DNA of 10,798 bases from contig JAKOZM010000529.1 in NCBI GenBank assembly GCA_029779995.1, positions 1 to 10,798 on the forward strand, read 5' to 3'. The DNA comes from Actinomycetes bacterium. Lineage in GTDB: Bacteria; Actinomycetota; Actinomycetes; S36-B12; UBA10799. The notes below the pieces were generated by a model. That model searched no databases. It was given only the letters and a program-made list of their open reading frames with translations, and was not told the origin of the DNA. The position numbers and the translations under genes are program-made. Positions 6,869 through 10,798 of the stretch are shown here, piece by piece; position 1 is the stretch's first letter, and every line of letters starts with the position of its first letter.

Positions 6869-8377
6869 TTATAGCCCGAGGACGCCCGGGTTCATGATGC
6901 CCGCCGGGTCCACCTGCCCCTTGGCCGCCTTCAGCACCGCCGCGAACAACTCCGGGCGCTGCTCGCGGTACCAGGGCACATGGTCGCGACCGACCGCATG
7001 GTGGTGGGTGATCGTGGCCCCGTGCCGCAGCAGGATGTCGCTGACCTGCGCTTTGAGCCGGTCCCACTGTGCGACCTCATCACCGCGTTCGACCGGCAGC
7101 AGGACGGTGAAGTAGGGCGCCGCCCCATCGGTATAGACATGGGTGAGCCGGCAGGTGATCCGCCCTGGTACGGCGTCGCGCAGTTCCTGCACGAGGCCCG
7201 GTAGCCGGTCCCAGGTGACCGCCGTCTCGAATGTCTCGGCCAGCACGCCCAAGCTCATCAGGGTGTCGCGCAGATAGGGCGCCTGCAGGAATGCCCCGCG
7301 CCACTGCTGTTCACCGCCTCGGCTCTGGACCTCGCCGCCGTGCCGTGCACAGATGGCCACCGCGGCGGCGAGTTCAGCAGTCCGGTCCACGCCGCCTTCC
7401 ATGCCCAAGACCAGCAGCGGCCGGTCATCATTGCCGGGGGCCTCGAGGCCGTCGATCAGGCGGCAGTTGCTGGGCAACAGACCGGCCTGCAGGATCTCGC
7501 GGATCGCGTCACATCCGACCCCGAAATCTGGCAAGCGCAGCGTCGCAGCGCTCTTGGCCTGCGGCCGCGCTTGGACCCGCAGCCAAACGCTGGTGATCAC
7601 CCCGAGGGCACCTTCACTGCCCAGCAGCAGGCGGTCGGGGCTGGGACCCGCCCCACTGGCCGGCAGGCGCCGGGACTCCCACGTACCGCGCGGGGTGATG
7701 GCCCGGATGCCCTCCACGATGTCGTCGACGTGGGTGGGGCCAGAGGCGAAATGTCCGCCCGCCCGGGTGGCGACCCACCCGCCGACGGTGGCGAACTCGA
7801 ACGACTGCGGGAAGAACCGGGTGGTCAGCCCGTACTCGCTCAATTGCGCCTCCACCTGCGGACCCGTGGTTCCGGCCTGGACCAGGGCAGACCGGGAGGT
7901 GGTGTCGACTTCCAGGACGCGGTTCAACTTCGACAGGTCAAGGCTCACCACGCCGTTGTAGTCGTCGAGACCCCGCGGCTCGACTCCCCCGACCACGCTC
8001 GTGCCGCCACCGTAGGGGATCACGGCGACCCGCCGCGCTGCCGCCCATATCAGCACCCGGTCAAGGTCATCCTCGTCCTTTGGCATCGCCACGAAGTCAG
8101 GAGCCGTGCGGAAATCGCCGCGGAAGCCGCGCACAACATCGCGATACGCCTTCCCCAGTGCGTGACTTGCCCGGGCGTGCCGGTTCGTCATGGCGATCGC
8201 CTGCAACGGTCCGGCACTGACGCGTGGCTCGGGGATGGTGGCCCGATCCAGCGGTACCGGGGACTCCGGATCCAGGCGGCCAAAGCCCAGATAGTCGACG
8301 ACCCCGGGGGCGGCTGCCCGCAGTTGCTCCAAGGTGGGCTGCTGCGCATCGGCGCCCCAGCCCCAGTGTTTGCGCAT
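6869..8377 (-). CDS. FAD-dependent alkyldihydroxyacetonephosphate synthase-like oxidase (AGPS family)
   Basis: A vanillyl-alcohol-oxidase/PCMH-fold flavoprotein. The AGPS branch swaps the acyl group of acyl-DHAP for a fatty alcohol, the first ether-bond step of ether lipids; bacterial members are mostly untested. The N-terminal MRKHWGWGAD is the usual WGWG opening. FAD-binding motifs are PYGGGTSVVGG (121-131), the segment FEFATVGGWVATRAGGHFAS (193-212) and PDRLLLGSEGALGVIT (247-262). The C-terminal half has THVYTDGAAPYF (412-423) and the His triplet in THHHAVGRDH (457-466), followed by the family ending DPAGIMNPGVL. These point to AGPS rather than glycolate or D-lactate oxidases. At 502 residues it is slightly short but looks complete. 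The start is fixed by a TAGCGT box 6 nt upstream. The gene is divergent from an acyl-CoA dehydrogenase. No DHAP acyltransferase is in view, so ether-lipid synthesis is plausible but unproven; another 2-hydroxy acid substrate remains possible. Confidence 0.85.
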   Translation of the reverse strand: MRKHWGWGADAQQPTLEQLRAAAPGVVDYLGFGRLDPESPVPLDRATIPEPRVSAGPLQAIAMTNRHARASHALGKAYRDVVRGFRGDFRTAPDFVAMPKDEDDLDRVLIWAAARRVAVIPYGGGTSVVGGVEPRGLDDYNGVVSLDLSKLNRVLEVDTTSRSALVQAGTTGPQVEAQLSEYGLTTRFFPQSFEFATVGGWVATRAGGHFASGPTHVDDIVEGIRAITPRGTWESRRLPASGAGPSPDRLLLGSEGALGVITSVWLRVQARPQAKSAATLRLPDFGVGCDAIREILQAGLLPSNCRLIDGLEAPGNDDRPLLVLGMEGGVDRTAELAAAVAICARHGGEVQSRGGEQQWRGAFLQAPYLRDTLMSLGVLAETFETAVTWDRLPGLVQELRDAVPGRITCRLTHVYTDGAAPYFTVLLPVERGDEVAQWDRLKAQVSDILLRHGATITHHHAVGRDHVPWYREQRPELFAAVLKAAKGQVDPAGIMNPGVLGL

Positions 8378-8383
8378 AGGCCC

Positions 8384-8389
8384 ACGCTA
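8384..8389 (-). promoter_or_regulatory. -10 box (TAGCGT) of the AGPS-like gene, leaderless spacing
   Basis: On the minus strand TAGCGT is followed by exactly 6 nt (GGGCCT) and then ATG at 8377. This is one half of a divergent promoter pair inside 48 bp; the other half is at 8414-8419. No Shine-Dalgarno and no clear -35. Confidence 0.6.
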
Positions 8390-8413
8390 CCATGGACCGG
8401 TCCTGAGCGGGCC

Positions 8414-8419
8414 TAGGCT
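8414..8419 (+). promoter_or_regulatory. -10 box (TAGGCT) of the acyl-CoA dehydrogenase gene, leaderless spacing
   Basis: TAGGCT is followed by exactly 6 nt (GACGCT) and then ATG at 8426, predicting that the mRNA begins at the start codon. The two divergent -10 boxes are 24 bp apart, so the two polymerases would compete for the same DNA, and one regulator could control both genes. Confidence 0.6.
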
Positions 8420-8425
8420 GACGCT

Positions 8426-9541
8426 ATGACGACCTTCCTGACACCCGAACGCGAGGCCCTGGCTGAAACTGTCCGAGCGTTCACCGCCGAGCAGATCGCC
8501 CCGCACCTGCGCCAATGGGAACACGACGGCGAGTTGCCCCGGGAACTACACAAATCCGCGGCGGCCCTGGGCCTGTTGGGCATCGGGTACCCGGAGGAGT
8601 TCGGTGGCAGCGGTGGTGACGTCGCCGACGTCCTGGTCGTGACCGAGTCCGTACTGGCTGGCGGCGGTTCCGGCGGGGTCATCGCCGGGCTCTTCACCCA
8701 TGGCATCGCCATCCCGCACATCATCGACTCCGGCGACCGCGACCTGATCGACGTGTGGGTTCGCCCTGTGCTGGCCGGGGAGCTGATTGCCTGTCTGGCA
8801 GTGACTGAGCCGGGCGGCGGCTCCGACGTGGCAAACCTCCGCACCCGCGCCGACGAGTCCGGTGACAGCTGGGTGCTCAACGGCTCCAAGACCTTCATCA
8901 CCTCCGGCGCCCGGGCTGACGTGGCTGTGGTCGCCGCCCGGGTCCGCAATGCTGCCGGTGCTGGCGGGGTGGGGCTGTTCGCCGTTCCCACCGATCAGCC
9001 CGGGTTCCAGGCCACCAGCCGTCTCGAGAAGATGGGATGGCACTGCAGCGACACTGCGGAGATCGGGCTCGTGGACGCCCGCGCCGAACTCATCACCGAG
9101 CAGGGGTTCGCCTCCTTGGCCCGCCACTTCGCCACGGAGCGGCTGTCCTTGGGCGTGACGGGGTACGCCACCGCCGCCCGCTGCGTCGAGCTGGCAAGGA
9201 CGTGGATCACCCACCGGGAGACCTTCGGCCGGCCACTGTCGACCCGGCAGGTCGTGCGCCACACCTTCGTCGAGATGAACCGCATCACCGATGTGGCTCG
9301 CTCCTACATCCGCAACCTGGCCCTGGGTGAGGTGACAGTCCTGGACGCGATCTACGCGAAGAAGACCGGCGTGGACTGCGCGGCATTCGTCACTGATCGT
9401 GCCGTCCAACTGCTGGGGGGCATGGGGTACGTCTCGGACGGCGAGGTCGAGCGACATTACCGCGACGCCAGGATCCTGGGGATCGGTGGCGGCGCAGACG
9501 AGGTTATGGCCGATCTGGCGGCGCGGCTGTTGGGGCTATGA
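8426..9541 (+). CDS. Acyl-CoA dehydrogenase (LCAD/IVD-type catalytic arrangement)
   Basis: FAD-dependent enzyme that introduces the alpha-beta double bond into an acyl-CoA and passes electrons to ETF. The 371-residue protein has the family's helical N-terminal domain (about 5-115), then the beta domain with the signature LAVTEPGGGSD (124-134) and LNGSKTFITSG (151-161). The C-terminal helical domain follows, with RETFGRPL (264-271) and LLGGMGY (329-335). The catalytic base is not at the MCAD-type position: the usual YEGT is replaced by IGGGAD near 353-358. A Glu is present at 238 in the TERL motif of helix G, the place used by isovaleryl-CoA and long-chain dehydrogenases. The enzyme is therefore likely active on branched or long substrates, but substrate cannot be assigned. 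It is transcribed alone from a leaderless-type promoter, divergent from the AGPS-like gene. Confidence 0.93.
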   Translation: MTTFLTPEREALAETVRAFTAEQIAPHLRQWEHDGELPRELHKSAAALGLLGIGYPEEFGGSGGDVADVLVVTESVLAGGGSGGVIAGLFTHGIAIPHIIDSGDRDLIDVWVRPVLAGELIACLAVTEPGGGSDVANLRTRADESGDSWVLNGSKTFITSGARADVAVVAARVRNAAGAGGVGLFAVPTDQPGFQATSRLEKMGWHCSDTAEIGLVDARAELITEQGFASLARHFATERLSLGVTGYATAARCVELARTWITHRETFGRPLSTRQVVRHTFVEMNRITDVARSYIRNLALGEVTVLDAIYAKKTGVDCAAFVTDRAVQLLGGMGYVSDGEVERHYRDARILGIGGGADEVMADLAARLLGL

Positions 9542-9611
9542 CCGGCCGCTAGGGGCTCATCCCTCCACATTCAGGCAGACCGGAGAGCGTCGATGACTAT
9601 TGGTGGCGCTG

Positions 9612-9625
9612 CCCGCGTGCGCGGG
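9612..9625. terminator. GC hairpin between convergent genes, possible terminator
   Basis: CCCGCG (9612-9617) and CGCGGG (9620-9625) are perfect inverted repeats separated by TG; a 5-bp stem with a GTGC loop is more realistic. The hairpin lies 11 bp past the stop of the DUF222/HNH gene and about 70 bp past the acyl-CoA dehydrogenase stop. It could thus end transcription from either side. No T tract follows on either strand, so a classical intrinsic terminator is not shown. The rest of the 95-bp gap holds nothing recognisable. Confidence 0.35.
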
Positions 9626-9636
9626 TGACTCGGTTT

Positions 9637-10746
9637 CTAGGGGTCGTCGGGGTGGCTGGTGTATTTCTTGCCGCGGGGGCTGGTCCAGATCATGGTGTTG
9701 TTGGGTCCGCGTTCGACGTGCCAGCCGCCGTGGGTTTTCATCCGGTGGTGGGTGCGGCACAAGGCCTGCAGATTGTCCACGGCGGTGGGACCGGCCGGCC
9801 AGGGGATCACATGGTCGAGGTCGCAGGCGCGGGCTGTGCGGGTACAGCCCGGGAAGCGGCAGTGCCGGTCCCTGACCTGCACGTAGCGGCGCATCGCCAC
9901 GGTCGGGGCGTACCCGATGCGGTACTGCGGTGGGGTCAGCCGGATGAGCGCCGAGGGGGGTTCCAGGCGGCCCAGCAGATCCTGAGCATGGGTATCGGAG
10001 ATCGGGCCGTACCCCTCGATCTGCGCCCCGTCATCGGTCATGATCACCGCGATCGGGATCTGCTCGGCCGCGCTGACCCCAGTCAACAGGTGAATGAACG
10101 TGTCGGCCTGGCTGGCGTCCCGGGACCCGTCGATGCGGCTGGACCGGGCCCGGATCGACTCCATACAGGCGCTGGCCTCTTCGGCGGTCAGGTAGGCGGA
10201 CAGGGTGGCCATCCCATCCGGTTCCGGGGTCAGACGCACATGGCGGCGGGTGCGGGCGGTCTTGCGGCGCCGGTCGGCGGCATCCGGGTCGATCCGGTCG
10301 ACCTGCCGGGTCAACCACGGCCGCAGCTGCGACCGGGTCCGGGTCGCGGCGTAGTCGATCGCCCGCACAACCAACGCCTGCCGGTCAGCCGGCGCAAGTC
10401 CGAGGGTGGCCCGGGTGATCTCCCGCACCTTCGCTAGATCGATGCGGCCGGCGGCCAACGCGGCCAGCACCACCGGCAGATCCTGCACCACATCCACCGC
10501 CACATCAACCATCGACGACGCCGCGCCCGGCGTCCACACCATCGCGCACGCCACCTCCGGCGGGGTCGGATCCACGACCACCCCGTCCGGATCGGCCCCC
10601 ATCTCGGCCTCCACCCACACCTGGTGGAACGCCCGCAGCTGCTGGGCGTGGCAGAACCCGATCACCGCCTGCGCCGCTTTCGCGACCTCCAACGGATCCC
10701 CCCGCGACAACATCACATCCCACGCATCCACCACCGAACCGTCCAT
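9637..10746 (-). CDS. DUF222 / HNH endonuclease domain protein (13E12 family)
   Basis: A member of the actinobacterial 13E12 family: an N-terminal helical DUF222 region (residues 1 to about 250 of 369) followed by a C-terminal HNH nuclease domain. The HNH part shows RHCRFPGCTR (295-304, Cys296 and Cys301), then CDLDHVIPW (308-316, with the Asp-His pair at 311-312), the Asn at 325, and LCRTHH (329-334). The zinc-binding Cys/His pairs and the catalytic His are all present. The biological role of the family is unknown; members occur in many copies per genome and some lie in repeated or mobile DNA, but no terminal repeats are seen here. The ATG at 10746 is chosen because a TACGGT box sits exactly 6 nt upstream. 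A TTG at 10788 in the same frame would add 14 residues (SGWFVVALSYGVV) without a ribosome binding site and would read through that promoter. Confidence 0.9.
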   Translation of the reverse strand: MDGSVVDAWDVMLSRGDPLEVAKAAQAVIGFCHAQQLRAFHQVWVEAEMGADPDGVVVDPTPPEVACAMVWTPGAASSMVDVAVDVVQDLPVVLAALAAGRIDLAKVREITRATLGLAPADRQALVVRAIDYAATRTRSQLRPWLTRQVDRIDPDAADRRRKTARTRRHVRLTPEPDGMATLSAYLTAEEASACMESIRARSSRIDGSRDASQADTFIHLLTGVSAAEQIPIAVIMTDDGAQIEGYGPISDTHAQDLLGRLEPPSALIRLTPPQYRIGYAPTVAMRRYVQVRDRHCRFPGCTRTARACDLDHVIPWPAGPTAVDNLQALCRTHHRMKTHGGWHVERGPNNTMIWTSPRGKKYTSHPDDP

Positions 10747-10752
10747 GACCAC

Positions 10753-10758
10753 ACCGTA
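10753..10758 (-). promoter_or_regulatory. -10 box (TACGGT) of the DUF222/HNH gene, leaderless spacing
   Basis: On the minus strand TACGGT is followed by 6 nt (GTGGTC) and then ATG at 10746. It decides the start codon in favour of ATG over the upstream TTG. No Shine-Dalgarno. The remaining 40 bases to the window edge show no gene or other recognisable element. Confidence 0.55.
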
Positions 10759-10798
10759 CGAGAGGGCTACGACAAACCACCCTGACAAGGCATTACGC

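Noticed and set aside
7340..8416. 358-codon plus-strand open frame opposite the AGPS-like gene
   Set aside because: Antisense shadow. The minus-strand frame has a full set of FAD-oxidase motifs; the plus-strand product is Arg/Gly/Pro-rich with no domain.
8546..9457. 303-codon minus-strand open frame opposite the acyl-CoA dehydrogenase
   Set aside because: Antisense shadow of a clear acyl-CoA dehydrogenase; no start signal or domain.
9551..9564. AGGG/CCCT hairpin just after the acyl-CoA dehydrogenase stop as its terminator
   Set aside because: Only four base pairs and no T tract; not distinguishable from chance.
10747..10788. TTG at 10788 as the start of the DUF222/HNH protein
   Set aside because: No ribosome binding site; the extra 14 residues read through a TACGGT -10 box with leaderless spacing to ATG 10746.
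9542..10798. The DUF222/HNH gene as part of an insertion element
   Set aside because: The family is often repeated in actinobacterial genomes, but no terminal inverted repeats, target duplications or transposase are visible around it.

Overview
The window is high-GC DNA with dense coding on both strands, a codon usage rich in third-position G/C, and a gene set typical of Actinomycetota: a two-subunit KorA/KorB 2-oxoacid:ferredoxin oxidoreductase, a DUF222/HNH endonuclease of the 13E12 type, an AGPS-like FAD oxidase, an LCAD/IVD-type acyl-CoA dehydrogenase and a PilB/GspE ATPase. Most genes also carry an actinobacterial promoter signature, a TANNNT -10 box about 6 nt before the start codon, which predicts leaderless mRNAs. 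The genus cannot be named from this sequence.

Layout. Positions 32-1714 (minus) hold a complete PilB/GspE-family assembly ATPase; a further minus-strand gene may begin at position 11 and run off the left edge. A 182-bp divergent control region follows, with a -10 box for each direction and a possible leaderless 15-codon upstream ORF in front of korA. Positions 1897-5629 (plus) form a tight operon: korA, korB (ATGA overlap) and a RarD-type DMT permease. The permease has no ATG/GTG/TTG that includes its conserved N-terminus and most likely starts at a CTG overlapping the korB stop (CTGA). Positions 5640-6764 (minus) encode a secreted glycerophosphodiester phosphodiesterase with a lysine-rich C-terminal extension. 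Positions 6869-8377 (minus) encode an alkyldihydroxyacetonephosphate synthase-like flavoprotein. It is divergent, across 48 bp, from an acyl-CoA dehydrogenase at 8426-9541 (plus). Positions 9637-10746 (minus) encode the DUF222/HNH protein. No gap without a gene exceeds 200 bp, and no tRNA, rRNA, CRISPR array, insertion sequence or phage gene was seen.

Functional links. KorAB decarboxylates a 2-oxoacid (most likely 2-oxoglutarate) to the acyl-CoA while reducing ferredoxin, and is co-translated with a small-molecule permease. The middle block is lipid-oriented: extracellular glycerophosphodiester hydrolysis, an ether-lipid-type FAD enzyme and an acyl-CoA dehydrogenase. They have separate promoters, so a shared pathway is only a suggestion. 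No clearly new multi-gene system was found. The points most worth a second look are the consistent leaderless-promoter grammar, the CTG start of the permease gene, the korA leader with its short ORF, and the unusual tail of the phosphodiesterase.
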